A DNA stretch of 64,000 bases from Fragilaria crotonensis (GCA_022925895.1 JAKSYS010000306.1:1-64000), one strand, 5' to 3'; counted from the first letter of the stretch, positions 10,867 to 23,075 are shown. A program made the numbers and translations. The notes: generated from the letters alone by a model not told the origin.

Positions 10867-12441
10867 ATGCCAACGTTGAATGTGAAGAAAAGTGTGGATA
10901 ACCTATGGCCTGTGAGGAACAAAAAAGTTCTCATACGCGTAGACTACAACGTCCCCATCAAACATGGTATCATCTCCAACGACTATCGCATTCGATCCAC
11001 TCTTCCTACCTTGGAAAAAATACTACAACAGGGTGGTTCTGTCATCCTCATGAGTCATCTCGGTCGTCCAAAGGGAGTCTCTTACAAGGATGCCTTGGCG
11101 GATGAAGAACTGCACAAATATCACAAGGAAACGTGGAGAGTTGAGAAGGGGACAGGAAAGACGTCATTCTTCGCGCACTTGTCTGGAGAGGACAAAAAAC
11201 AAATTCTTGGATGGTCCAGCAAAGCCGGCGAATCCGCGGAGTTGTCGTCCGAAGCGGGTTCTGGAAAGTGCTACCTCTTTTCCACGCTCCCCGAGGAAGA
11301 GAAGAAGTCGTTGCTGGATAGGCTCGTTGAAGAGCGCCGTCATCAGGAGTCTGATTTCCCCCATTTGCGTGAGTACAATGGCTATGTAGAAGAGCTGTCT
11401 TTGGCACCAGTCGCAACAAGACTGGAGGAGTTGCTGAGGGCTAACAATCCAGATGCATTGCCAGTCTTGTTCGCAGATGATTGTCTGCACGCAGATGAGA
11501 AGGTCGCGCAACTCAAACCTGGACAAGCCTTGCTCCTGGAAAATCTTCGATTCTACCGAGAAGAATCAACAAAGGATGCTGAAAGTCGTCTGCTCATGGC
11601 AAGAAAATTGGCGTCCTATGGAGACTACTTTGTTTCAGATGCATTCGGGACGGCGCATCGCGATTCCGCCAGTATGACGGGCATTCCACATGTTCTAGGC
11701 CACGGAGCCGCTGGGTATTTGATGCATCGTGAGATTGAAGCCTTTGCCCGTGTTTTGGGAGACTCTCCGACCCCTGTTGTGGCAATTGTTGGCGGGGCCA
11801 AGGTTTCTGACAAGATTTTGTTACTTGACAATTTGCTCAATAGAATTGATGAGCTCATTATTGGAGGTGCAATGGCATACACTTTCTTGAAGGCTCAGGG
11901 ATTTGACGTTGCCAGGTCTTTCTGTGAAGCCGGCCAGTCATATACTGATAAATATGGCGAAACCAGGGATATTGTAGAGTTGGCGACAAACTTGTTGGCA
12001 AAGGCCAAGGCAAACAATATCGCTGTTCACCTTCCAATCGATCATGTCTGTCACACATCGTGTGCCCTCACGGATACACCAGTTGTTACTCAAGATGCTA
12101 ACGTTCCTGATGGATGCATGGCTCTCGACATCGGCCCCAAAACAATAGCACAATTTGAAGATGTCATATCCAGATGCAAAACAGCCATCTGGAATGGTCC
12201 AATGGGAGTCTTTGAATTGGAACCATTTTCAAAGGGTACCTACGCGGTAGCGAAAGCCATGGGAGATGGAACTGAGTCAAGGGGATTGCTCAGTATCATT
12301 GGTGGTGGCGACTCCGCCAGTGCCGCCGAAAAGTCCGGCCAAGCCGTTCGCATGTCCCATGTGTCAACTGGCGGAGGGGCATCCCTCGAGCTTCTCGAGG
12401 GAAAGATTCTCCCTGGAGTCCGAGCCCTTGACGATGTGTAA
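10867..12441 (+). CDS. PGK: Phosphoglycerate kinase with N-domain insertion
   Basis: Catalyses 1,3-bisphosphoglycerate + ADP to 3-phosphoglycerate + ATP. Single exon, 524 residues from the ATG at 10867; an earlier in-frame start would need a non-ATG codon. Family signatures seen are RVDYNVP (24-30), SHLGRPKG (63-70), LENLRFY (224-230), VGGAKVSDK, WNGPMGVFE and the nucleotide loop GGGDSA near the C-terminus. There is no signal peptide or transit peptide, so the product is predicted cytosolic. The usual length is about 400-420 residues. The excess is an insertion of roughly 100 residues (about 72-172) directly after SHLGRPKG, rich in K, E and S, before the fold resumes at LSLAPVATRLEELL. Trypanosomatid PGK-A is known to carry an N-domain insertion of about 80 residues; whether the two are related needs an alignment. 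The frame is intact throughout. Confidence 0.95.
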   Translation: MPTLNVKKSVDNLWPVRNKKVLIRVDYNVPIKHGIISNDYRIRSTLPTLEKILQQGGSVILMSHLGRPKGVSYKDALADEELHKYHKETWRVEKGTGKTSFFAHLSGEDKKQILGWSSKAGESAELSSEAGSGKCYLFSTLPEEEKKSLLDRLVEERRHQESDFPHLREYNGYVEELSLAPVATRLEELLRANNPDALPVLFADDCLHADEKVAQLKPGQALLLENLRFYREESTKDAESRLLMARKLASYGDYFVSDAFGTAHRDSASMTGIPHVLGHGAAGYLMHREIEAFARVLGDSPTPVVAIVGGAKVSDKILLLDNLLNRIDELIIGGAMAYTFLKAQGFDVARSFCEAGQSYTDKYGETRDIVELATNLLAKAKANNIAVHLPIDHVCHTSCALTDTPVVTQDANVPDGCMALDIGPKTIAQFEDVISRCKTAIWNGPMGVFELEPFSKGTYAVAKAMGDGTESRGLLSIIGGGDSASAAEKSGQAVRMSHVSTGGGASLELLEGKILPGVRALDDV

Positions 12442-13469
12442 CTTCACTATTTTTCATTATACCTCGCTCAAATCGCAGGTCTTTCATTGTTGCTGTTGTG
12501 AGTTGCTTTGTTCTACAGCAGGCATAATAGATATAATAGCTAGTGTTTTGCATGGTGCCCCAGTATACTTCTATTTGTTTTCGTCACAATGCCCACGTCT
12601 ACTAACCCTACCTCCATTCCTGCCAGATGCCAACCAGGGTCACGACAACTCCCGACCGCATTTTTCCAGGATCAATGGTACGATGGTTTTTTTTAGATAT
12701 CTGAGAGTTGAATGGTGAAAGAGGTGCGATCAATACTCCGATGATACCTCAGCTGTTCAACTGCTGTCACTTTTTGTCCTCCTCAAAGTTGGTGAATGCA
12801 GCGTGCTGCACTTTCGTAAGGGCATCATCCACATTTGCTCAACACCACTGAACGAGGAGATCGCATTGCAACTCCCGTCGAAAGGCCGCCGCCTTCCTGC
12901 AATACGAGCAAAAAGGAAACAGCAAAAATGCAAACAACAGGGAAAGCCAGCATTCTTACGAACACCAATCAAGCATTCTTATTCCATAACCACATAGGTC
13001 GACGATGCAACCAGACGCTGATCCTGTCAAACGAGTGCCTGTTGCTAGCCTCTTCGTGAATTCAAAAATGTCAGTGCGTACCATCTCCCGTTCTGCGCTA
13101 AACTAGGGAGAAGCAGGTGACTACGTAGCACAGCTGCCTTTTGCCATAGAATATTCGTCATGGGCCAAGTAGTCAAGGTTGGTGGCTGCGGCATGTGCAG
13201 ATGTAATTCGATGCCCTACGATACATCACGGAACTCACTGGTTTGTCCTATCCCTTGAAGCGAGCGGTCATATTCCTTCGACGATATTTTGTTGAGATTG
13301 GGATTTCTTGACTGTTAACATTCTTGATTTGACCCAATGATAAGCAAGAAGTGTTCTGTTCTCCAGAGCAAGAGAGAAATTACAGTCGAAGCAGTAGCAA
13401 AATTCCATGTCTATAGCGAATAATGTACGAGTAGAAGCGAATAACAATAGCACGCAGCGACAATGCTGT
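12442..13469. other. Intergenic between convergent PGK and TAZ genes
   Basis: This interval holds the 3' ends of two convergent genes. On the minus strand near 12775-12840 a short frame reads ANVDDALTKVQHAAFTNFEEDKK and then stops. It looks like a protein C-terminus, but I could not find exons that join to it. No other gene is visible. Confidence 0.35.
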
Positions 13470-16400
13470 TTAGACTGGAGGCACTTCATGGGGCGCCTCC
13501 TGATTAGTGCGCGAGTCGTCATCACCGTCTTCCTGATTTACAACAACAGGCACGTCTGGAAATCGGGGAGGCGACGTGCGTCGCTCCTGCGACGCGTTCT
13601 TCCGGGATAAATCAAACTCCTCAGACGGTGTCGCCGATTGCTCCAGTGTCACTTGTAACTGCCCAGGCATAGCAGACTCCATCAGGCTGGTGTTTACCCC
13701 AAGTGCAGCATCTTTCATAGCGAATGATCCCATGTCAGCATCCAGCTTGTCGTGCTGTGCTGCCAACGAAGTCTCACCATGTTCAGCTAGCGGAAGGTTC
13801 ATAGATGCATTAATCGCAGAGGGTTCTACGATGCGTGTGAGGGCTTCGGCGGATAATGCAATGTCAAGCGGAGCTGCTGGTAGCGGAAACATAGTGGCCG
13901 GTTCAGTAAACATGGCCGAGGCGGCCTCAACAGACCCTCTAGCTTCGAGCTCAGCTACTGGAAGAAGAACTTCGACAGGTGCAGGAAGTCCGCTAGCAGG
14001 ACTTTCCTTGGCCTGCTCCATTACCGAGGTTTGGTCCGCTCCATCAGGCACTCCTCGCTCGTCAATCTTAGTTGTCACAGTCGAGACATCTGATGCCGTT
14101 ATCACGGACGACGTGCTTGAAGGCTGCATATCGCCCCTTCCCACGTCGCACTGATCTTGATTCTTCAAAGATGAGGTATACTCTTGTAACGAATTTCCTG
14201 ATGGTGCGTCCTCTTGATTTATCGCAACTGGAATCGGCATGGAGGACTCAGATGGCTCACAAACATAGCCAGAACTAGTCTCCTCCGTTTCCAACGTGAT
14301 ATCAACATCAGCAACGGGGAGCGGCTCCAACGCGATAAATGGTGTTGCTTCTGTGTCAGGCGGAGTTGTCTCAACAGCATATTGAGCTTGCGTTGGAACG
14401 GCGATTTCGGGCTTTTCAGTTACAGTTTCCGATGACGGAGTGTCACTTGGATGCGCCTTCACTTCAGTCTTAAGCGGGATAGGAACCAAAGCTGGGAGGC
14501 TTGGTGCAGGGTCTGGATTGTCCAACGAAAATGATAGACTCGGAGCGCCCAAAGGCGTTAGATCTCCAACTCCAGGTAAAGGCAAAATAGTCGCTTTCGC
14601 TCCCGGCAAGGAAGCGACAACGGGCTTAGCAGGTTCCCCAAGAGCAGGGCGCTGCGGCGGTCTAGACTTGAGAACTACGACCGAGCGTCCAGCAGGTTTT
14701 ATTAGAGATTTCACAACCACCCCGTTGGTAGGTTTCACAACGGTTGGCACTTTCCCGACAACCATGTTGGTACCAGGGCGAGCAGCAGGAGGGGGTGCAA
14801 CCCTCTGGGTTGGTACTGAAGGTACTACTGACTTTGCGACTGCCGGCTTGCTCACTTTCACCGGCACGGTCGCCTTCTTCTGCGGAGGACGATACGTTAC
14901 TGGTTTCGGAGCCTTTGGCGCATATGACATTTTCGGAGCTGGAGGCTTGGCCTTGGCAGCAGCGGCAGCTGCCATGGCAGCTTTCGCACGTTCCCTTTGC
15001 ATAGTCCGTCTGTGATTTGTCAGGCCAATAAGTGCTTTGAGGTTTTTAGATAAAGCGATTGGGCTGCAAATTGCGCAATCGCGAGGTCTCGGACATGCAA
15101 CCAAATGGTACATGAGATGCTTGACTTTGCGACACCAAGGAAACGGACAAACATCCAAAGTGGAAGTCGTTCCGGGGCAATCCCGAACGTGCAACATCAT
15201 GAACTTCACACTATTACAGCAATCACGGTGACTCTCCGACACATGCCTAGAATAACATAAGTGAGCTTTGTATCAGAGGCGAGATGGTGAGTTTACAGAC
15301 AAGACGCACCTTCCGGGACATGTTTGTGCGTGGCCCATCAAGATAAGAAGTCGACTAGCTTGGTCGGGTGTCAGCTTTGGACCTTCATATTCCTTGCCGA
15401 AGTTTTCCATCTCTGCCAGTTCTCCTTCTGTCAGCGGCATATCATCTTCCGAATCATCAGAGTCGTATGAGTCGTCGGATAAATTAGCAGCATCCGAGAG
15501 CTCGCTTAGATCGGATTCGTCATCACTGTCACAGAGAGGATACAAAGTAGGCAACTTCGATGACTGTGGTGTCAGCGGGTATGCAGAATTAGACGGGATG
15601 GGTTGCATCACAACCGGAGACGGAGAAGCCTCCATTCCACCCCCTCCATTGGGACCCTCTTCAGCATGGGCTAACAACGCCGGATGATACTCAATAGCAT
15701 TGACCGGAGCAGTAATGTCGATTCGAGGAATCTACAACGTCGTGAACGTGAGTGACGCATCGGAGTTGCATTGGGCATCGACTTCTGAATATCACGTACC
15801 TGATTTTTCCGACACTTTGGACAATCGTGTGACGCCAGCGCCCACCACGGATTGAAGTCACAAGTCGAGCTGTAGGCTTCGCTGCATAGAGCACAAATGT
15901 ATTCTACTGTGCGAGGCCCTTTTGTTTGGCTACCCGCCGGTTTCGAACCCACCATGCCGCCCTTCTTACCAGAGCCTTTCAGTGCAACCGCAGTGACCTG
16001 GGCTGCATTTTGTTGTTGTTGCTGCTGCTGCAGAAAGAGTTGGCGTTGGCGTTCTTTCTCTCGCCGTTCAAGTTCGCGGTGCTTCTTCCTCCGCCGTCGG
16101 TCCTTATGCAGTTTCTTTCGCAATTCGTCAGAAAGTTTTGGGTCTTCATGGGGTTTGCACGATTTGAGCTCTTCAAGCCTTGGCACCGGATGATGGGTGG
16201 TTGGCGGCATCTGCGAGGATGTCACTTCCGTCGTAGTTACTTGCTCGACTGTAGGCTTCAGGCATGGTTCATCAAAGACCATGCTGTGGACTCCCGCTGC
16301 TGCGGAAACTCCCGAATGATGTTGTTCGCTACCTAGAGCCATGCCTGCATACAAAATCGGTCGCTTGGGAGTTTCAATAGCACCATCTGGCAATCCCTTT

Positions 16401-18613
16401 ATAGCAGTTGGATCTGGAACCGGAGGTTTCTCGGATCCCACCCCGTGACCATGTTTCCTCGCTTGCGAACCCAGCGTCGGTCCGTGTAGATTTCTTGTCA
16501 GAGACGAACCAGCCCCAATGAGCGGTTTTCCAAACTGTGACGGCGCCGGTGGCGATGCGAGGGCCCGTTCTTGTGCCGCAAGACGAGCGGCTTCGGCTTG
16601 TCTTCGCTTTTCTTCTGCAGCCGCGGCGAACGTTCCCTTACCCTTTTCGGCTGTCATCATCATGGATGGTTGCAATCCCCGAGTAGCTACTGGCATGCCG
16701 ATGGGATTTCGGGTCGCTCCTTGTTGCGCCGCAAGCTGCTTCTTGAGTCGGACCTTGACAGGTAGCAGATTCGCCAAAATGTGTTCTTCGAGTTTCTTTA
16801 CATTCTCCTCATCGTCCTTTTCTTTGGATGCAGTCGTCGACCCTGGTGCTGAATCACGCCCTTGCTGATCTTGTCCATCCCCCGAGGATGCACCTGCAGC
16901 AGCAGCACCAGCGACCTCACCACCTGATTCTACCTGGCATCCCACATCAATTTGTCGTATCGTATCTTCCAGATGCAAAATAAACGAATGTAATTTTTCG
17001 CGACGTTCTCGTGAACCACTGGATTCTTCGATACCCGTCCCATTCCCCTTGGCCCCCAAAAGTTGTCGTTCTAGTTTTCGAAATTCTCGCAACATGTATT
17101 CCAATTCTGCGTAATATTTGTCTCGCAGATGCGACATTTTAATCGCCTGGAGTGGAGTAACTACGGCTGCATCTTCTGTGGATGTCGTTGTTGTTGCCGT
17201 CGTCGTCATCGTTCGTGATGATGACTGCAACAAACCACCCTCGGAAGAGGCGGAGCTTGAGGAGGATGAGAATGACGACATGCCAGAAGTCGGGACTTGT
17301 CTTGAGGACTCTTTCGGGGAGACTACTGGTGGGACGGAAGTACAAGTCGAAGTCGATGCTTGCGAACCTGCGAGTTTTGAGGGGGTACAAACACTGGTGT
17401 CTCCATTGGAAGCGGTGGTTTGTTGTGAATTTGGTTCTTGTTCCTTGGCATCAGCTGCTGCGTGTGGCGCAAGTGGCAGAGTTTGAGAGACTGCACCATC
17501 CAGAGATTTGAATCGCTTTGCAACAGGAGGCACTTGATCCGAGTCTTCTCCAATGTGCACGGGTCTTTTCAGTTCAGCATTCATGTCTGGAGATTGCGGG
17601 GCAGGGACATGGACAGGGACTGAGAGAGGGGCTAGCTTTAGATCATGACTTGGCCCGTGGGAGACCTCATTCATCGTCCTGGACGTTATTTCCTGAGTAG
17701 CAGTAGGAGTAATAGTAGACGCAGCAATGGCAATAGCAGTAATTGTGGTCGAAGCAGTAGCAATAGCAAAGAAGGAGACAGCACAATAGTTTTAGTTTGC
17801 GACAGTGTAGGGTTCGTCAGGTCACAAGTCAATCTTCGCAACAAAACGCTGCTTCACGACACCATCCACCAACGGGAAGGTATCTTGTTTATGAACAATT
17901 AATAATGAACAATGAACGAACGACAAATGCAAGAGCAAGTGTTCGGCCAACGCAAACGATCCAGAGTGTTCGAGGGGTTATAAAGTTACACAACCGGCAC
18001 CGGAGACTACGCAGAAGGCATATGTATCTTTACATAATGCATGCACTTCTACATCCGAAAAACGGACATCTTCTCTCCGACACCCAAAACACAAATGCAA
18101 AGTTCACGACGCGAAAAAAAGCCAAGGTTGGAGTACGTATGTAACTAAAAATCAAGATGAAGGCGAGGCACGCGTGACGAACAGGGACATATCGGGCATA
18201 GTATTGGCTGACCAATGAGAACCATCCACGCATGCAAACTTCAATGGAGATGCCGTCATCACCATCAAGAACACGGCTTATGACGTGGGCGAGATCTAAT
18301 AGGAGTCTTGACAATCGTCGTCACAGTGTCAGCTGTCGCCGATTGGCCAGTACTCCGTCCACGCTAGTCAAAATAAATCGCAACGAACAAGGAACAAACA
18401 TTTCACGACACCCTCCATATATCTGAAACCATAGTGCGTCAGCGAACTATGCGAAGGAATACGGAATCTTACCTGCTGGAGATGTTGCGGACGAGTGGGG
18501 ATACCGTTCTCCTCAGACGACGATGATGAGCATCGGTCGTCCTTCGCCAGCTCCATGCCCGTCTCACAAGGTGCTTCCGGTGACTCAGAAGACATGCCAG
18601 ACTCAAACATCAT
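13470..18613 (-). CDS. TAZ zinc-finger protein, four exons
   Basis: Minus-strand exons: 18473-18613, 15800-17692, 15310-15731 and 13470-15246. They total 1410 residues with phases that join exactly. Donors are GTAAGA, GTACGT and GTGCGT; all acceptors end in AG. Exon 1 is the least certain because its intron is about 780 bp. Exon 2 encodes a low-complexity N-terminal half with serine runs, a basic coiled-coil-like segment, a polyglutamine run and a Cys-rich module (YICALC...HDCPKC). Exon 3 starts IPRIDITAP, has an acidic SDD/DSE stretch and enters the TAZ finger, which exon 4 completes (HAQTC...HVRDC, CPFPWC, HLVACP, CAIC). TAZ domains bind transcription-factor activation domains. Unlike CBP/p300 there is no acetyltransferase domain, bromodomain or PHD finger. 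Exon 4 ends in a long Ala/Pro/Val/Ser tail. The predicted role is a nuclear transcriptional adaptor. Confidence 0.75.
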
Positions 18614-19020
18614 TGTTTTGGATCGGTGATTGATTCGATTTCGTTGGGGTGGATGCGCAAGTTTTCGTGAGAGTTGTGGAAAAGTTGATGGCTGTTTACC
18701 AATTTGTTGTCCCCAAGTCGAAGTTGCTTTCAGTATTGCTTCAGCGTTAAAAATCTACGTGAGGGACAAGATCGCGACTCCCTAGCGAATACTCGAGCAA
18801 TTCCTTTACAAAAGGAGTTGGTATTATGCTTAATCCTAACGAAGATCTAAAGAACAGCCAGCCGCACATTCAACAGTACTGGTATTGAACATACAACGTT
18901 CTGCAACACACAGGAGGTCATGTGCACTTTTCTGCCGTCCATTGTTCTTTACAGTCCATAAAAATCCCGAGTCGTAGTACCTGGTAACCAACTGCCAACT
19001 GCTTGACCAACATATCCAAG
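18614..19020. promoter_or_regulatory. Shared divergent promoter, TAZ gene and aspartate kinase
   Basis: The 407 bp between the minus-strand TAZ start (18613) and the plus-strand kinase start (19021) must serve both genes if exon 1 of the TAZ gene is right. I see no TATA box or inverted regulatory motif that I would stand behind. Confidence 0.4.
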
Positions 19021-20797
19021 ATGAGGGTCCTCCTTCTGGCGATTGTTGCCCTTGGCAATGCAAGATATTGCGATGCATTCGTTGTGCATCCCCATGCCGC
19101 AACGGCTGCTGCTAATCCTGTTTCAGCGCAAACACAATCCTCTGCACTATTCATGGCAGACGAGGCCAAAAAGAATGTCAAGGAGTACAAGTCAGCTCTG
19201 TCGCAAATCCGAACCAATGGCACGAATGGAGCAAGTGCTTCCAACAAACCCATGGATGTTGTCATGAAGTTTGGTGGATCATCACTTGCCAACTATGAAC
19301 GAATCGATCATGTCGCCAACTTGATCAAGGATCAAATCAAGGCCGGATACCGTCCTAGAGCGGTTGTCTGTTCTGCCATGGGAAAGACAACCAATAATCT
19401 TTTGAATGCTGGAAATAATGCATTGGGTGAGTGCGTGATTAAGTAGACAAAGGTCGTTCACGTTTTCAAGTGAACTGCCTTTATGGGAACAATCAACCCA
19501 TAGAACAATGACCTTACAATTGCCTTCTTCCTCCCCATCGTTGGTATCCTACACAGACGGCAGCGTCGACATTGACGCCATCCGCACGCTCCACACTGCC
19601 ACCATCGACGAGTTCCAAATGCCGGCACACACATCAGATGAGGTTAATGCTTTGCTACGAGAGTGTGAAGACATGTTGAACGGTGTCCGTCTCATTCAAG
19701 AACTGTCCCCCAAATCCTTGGATCAGTTGGTATCCTACGGCGAACGATGCTCGGTTCGCGTCATGGCCGCCCGATTGAACCAACTCGGAGTGCCCGCTCA
19801 AGCCTTTGACGCGTGGGATATGGGTATTATGACCAATTCCAACTTTGGCGATGCGCAGCTCTTGGTGGAACACGAGGATGCCGTCCGCAAGGCCTTTGCC
19901 CGGTTGGACCCCAATGTCGTGGCAGTCGTCACGGGCTTTATTGGGCATGATCCAAATGGAAAGATTACAACTCTTGGACGCGGTGGTTCCGATTTGACGG
20001 CGACGGCGCTCGGAGCTGCCATTCAGTTGGATGAAATTCAAGTCTGGAAGGACGTGGACGGCATCTTGAGTTCGGATCCACGCTTAGTGCCCAATGCCAT
20101 CCCTGTCAATCACGTCACGTACGAGGAAGCATCTGAACTTGCCTACTTTGGAGCTCAAGTGTTGCATCCAATTGCCATGCAACCTGCATTGAAGTACAAC
20201 GTTCCTGTGCGGGTCAAGAACTCGTACAACGCATCAGCGGAAGGTACCGTCATTACTGCCACGTATGAAGGATTTGAGAAACGCCTTGTGACAGCCATCA
20301 CCTACAAGCGTGATGTCAAGTTGATGGATATTCAGTGCACTGCCATGTTGGGTGCCTACGGTTTCTTGGCCAAGGTGTTTGGTGACTTTGAAAAACGTAA
20401 GATTGGCGTCGACGTGCTGGCCTCATCGGAAGTTTCAGTCTCGCTGACGTTGGACAAGAAGCAGGATTCGGATGCCATCAACTTACTTGTGTCTGATTTG
20501 CAGCCTTATGCCGATGTCACTTTGAAGGACAAGAGATCGATCCTGACGCTCATTACCGATGTCGAGAGGAGTAGTGAGGTTTTGGCGACTGTCTTCCGAG
20601 TGTTCAATTCACAAGGCATCAAGGTCGAAATGATGTCACAAGGGGCTTCCAAGGTCAACATTTCGTTCATACTGAGCGATGATCAGCTTGAAAAGGCGGT
20701 CTTGAACTTGCACAAGTGTTTCTTCGAAGACAGATGCATCATCACTCCCGAAGGCTCCGCCAAGAACTTGTCGATGCTTTTGGAACCCATGGCGTAG
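19021..20797 (+). CDS. Aspartate kinase, plastid-targeted, two ACT domains
   Basis: Phosphorylates L-aspartate, the first step towards lysine, threonine and methionine. Exon 1 is 19021-19426 (donor GTGAGT) and exon 2 is 19557-20797; the join gives 548 residues. The N-terminus is a signal peptide followed by CDA/FVVHPH, with F20 at the cleavage position, an ASAFAP-like plastid signal. The kinase core starts with KFGGSS (83-88) and continues with GRGGSDLTATALGAA and VWKDVDGILSSDPR. Two ACT domains follow (MLGAYGFLAKVFGDFEKR and TDVERSSEVLATVFRVF); in this family they bind the allosteric inhibitor lysine. No homoserine dehydrogenase domain is attached, so it is monofunctional. The frame is intact. 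It is transcribed divergently from the TAZ gene. Confidence 0.93.
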
Positions 20798-21410
20798 ATT
20801 TTAAGTGTCGGGGACGTATAGTTAACAGCTAAAATCATTCTCACCCCAAGACGGTTCGATATGGCGTACTGGACTCTACCGCTTGAAAGATAAAGCCGAC
20901 CTTGGTGCTAATCACCTAGAATCATCAAGAGCTCGACATAGTGAGTCAAGAACGAGAGCATTATTGGAAAGCTATGCCTTTGCAGGTTTTACATATCGAT
21001 GATGCGAGAGTTGTTAAGGATGCCACCTCAACATGCCTGGTGTCGATCAAGCTTGGGACTTGTTCGGTCTCTAGAGACTTGTCGATGTAGAAACATATCA
21101 TAACTCTTCCTTTAACAAGATGTCTATTGGCAAAGTCATTGCAAGTGTGTCACAGTCCACACGCCACCCTCGATCCATTATGCAACTGGTCCTGCTACTA
21201 ATGGTGCTCTAAATTTATGCACATTAACGGTGCAGCATGCACTCAGAACCACAGCCGCAGAATACTTCTCTTGTTTGCAATCCAGACGTTACTAGGCATG
21301 TCATGGATCCAAAGAAATGTTTTCCATATTGTCCCGAGATACCTATTCCTACTAAAATTCGCGGCAGGTCTCATGAACAAATACTTTCAATCCCAAAAAT
21401 ACCACAATTA
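20798..21410. other. Intergenic, 3' flanks of convergent genes
   Basis: This lies between the aspartate kinase stop and the uL22m stop, which face each other. AT-rich, with no frame or repeat worth reporting. Confidence 0.5.
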
Positions 21411-22272
21411 CTAGCCGATCTCCTTCTGATTCAATGCCACGATACGTTCCATCGATTCCAATTCCTCACGACGGGCTTTTGCCTTTTGATAATCCGCTTC
21501 GGCAAGCGCTTGGAGTTCAATCCACCGTGTCTTTTCATTGACAGTCCTGGCCATGACAATTTTGAGTGGAAAATCAATTTCTCGCAACACGACGCGCATG
21601 TGTGCATACTTGTGATGCATAATGCCCTGCCGTCCACGGCCCATGGGCTTGATGCGTTTCAAGTGCGACCCCTGCGTGGCGAAGCATTCGGCAACTTCCA
21701 ATTGTGACATTTGGATGGTATCACGAATGTCTGCCAAATTGGATGTTCGTTTCAACACTCTCTGGACGACGGGAGCGAATCGCTTACTGAGGAACTCAAG
21801 CTGTGTGAGTGCCTCCTGCAAGGGCATGCCAGTCACGTGACGACAAATGAGCTGCAAACGCCACGGGGAATGGCGAAGATTCTTCTCTTTGCCTTCGTAC
21901 GTTTTCAACTTTTCAAGTCGTCGTCTAATAACTTTGGGTTTGAGCTTATGTGGGTGGGCTTCATGAGATCGGCAACGTAGAACTTGCGACCAGAAGAATC
22001 GGTGATGATGGGATTCTCAGGCATGAATACTTGCGACAGGTGACCCTTGTCTCGAGATATTGGACTCGAGAAAAGGATCTTGTTTGAGTTTGAATTGCTT
22101 GTTGTTGATTCTGTTGATGTTGCTGTAGTCTCTCCATCACGAACGATGATCCTCTTGTACTGATACTGACACCCCTCATTTGCGATCCATTCATCGCCGA
22201 CGATCCAGTACGAAGCGACCTAGTTGCAGGTAACGCAAGGGCCGCCATGCGCTTTGACAAGGCGTTCATCAT
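21411..22272 (-). CDS. Mitochondrial ribosomal protein uL22m, frame broken twice
   Basis: Large-subunit ribosomal protein lining the exit tunnel. The minus-strand ATG at 22270-22272 opens a mitochondrial-type presequence rich in S, R, A and Q (MMNALSKRMAALALPATRSL, then several RS/TR). The protein then moves to a second frame (SRDKGHLSQVFMPENPI, GRKFYVADLMKPTH) and to a third (KLKPKVIRRRLEKLKTYEGK, SPWRLQLICR...MGRGRQG) that ends at 21411. The uL22 signature MHHKYAHMRVVL is intact. The shifts fall at an A4 run on the plus strand (22071-22074) and near 21948-21954; each would be cured by one base. No GT-AG intron explains them. The sequence therefore either contains indel errors or is a recently damaged allele. 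About 285 residues in all. Confidence 0.78.
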
Positions 22273-23075
22273 CGTCGTTGCTGATCTACCAAGACACACA
22301 CAAACACACACACTGAAACAGGGTCCCTTGTCCCTTGTTCTCGCGATTGTGAGGTGTCCGATCTTGGACCCCTCCTCCATTTCCCTTCAAACGGACCAGT
22401 ACAGACGTCGAATGAGAGGAAGGTACCGGTAGCACGTAGGACTGAGTACTACAATACACTGCTATTGTCTCATTCACTGCTTGTTCAATCGTAGTAGTTC
22501 AGTACTGTAGCGGTAAAGCAGCATACTGGTGGTGGCTGGTGGCGTGGTGGCACATAAAATTCTATAGAAGCTAGTAGAAATTCCTACGACACTGGCTACT
22601 AGTAGCTAGTAGCGCCGACGAGTACTGTGTTAGGCTGGTCTGTAAAGCTCCCAGTCGATCTCGAGTACAAGTACATGTAACCTACTTTCGTACTCGGAGT
22701 ACAAGTTATGCTCACAATGTGTGCGTATGCATATAGCATACCTGGTTCAGCAAACATCATCCACAGGACGTTGGGGGAAGAATGCAAAACAATCAACTGA
22801 AACCTGGAACTACGCGAGTATAGGCTCTTCACAACTAAAGTGGAGAACTGAAAGTAGGACATACACCACTCCCATCTTTGCCTGGATACGCTGACATCCC
22901 ATCAATGTAATTCTCGCTTGCTGATTCATGGACAAGAATAGTTAGTTCGTAGGCTAGTAGCGCACCTGAATGATGCCAATGCTGGATTGGCCAACGATTA
23001 CACTGACCGTAGAGAGGTGCGCATAAACAAAAAGTCTGGGAAGTGAGACACATCAATGAATCCCTAGAATAACTC
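22273..23075. other. Intergenic with GTAC-rich patch
   Basis: This lies between the 5' end of uL22m and the 3' end of exportin-1. 22420-22700 is dense in AGTAC/GTACTC words and CTAGTAG. A short (CA)n-like tract lies at 22292-22316. No gene seen. Confidence 0.5.

Noticed and set aside
13576-15015. Long plus-strand frames opposite the TAZ gene
   Set aside because: They mirror the Ala/Pro/Ser-rich exon 4 codon bias on the opposite strand, while the minus strand gives a recognisable TAZ finger and proper splice sites.
17700-17790. Trinucleotide-rich tract as an exon of the TAZ gene
   Set aside because: It is imperfect GCA/GTA/AAT-type simple sequence immediately upstream of a good acceptor, so it is better read as the end of the intron.
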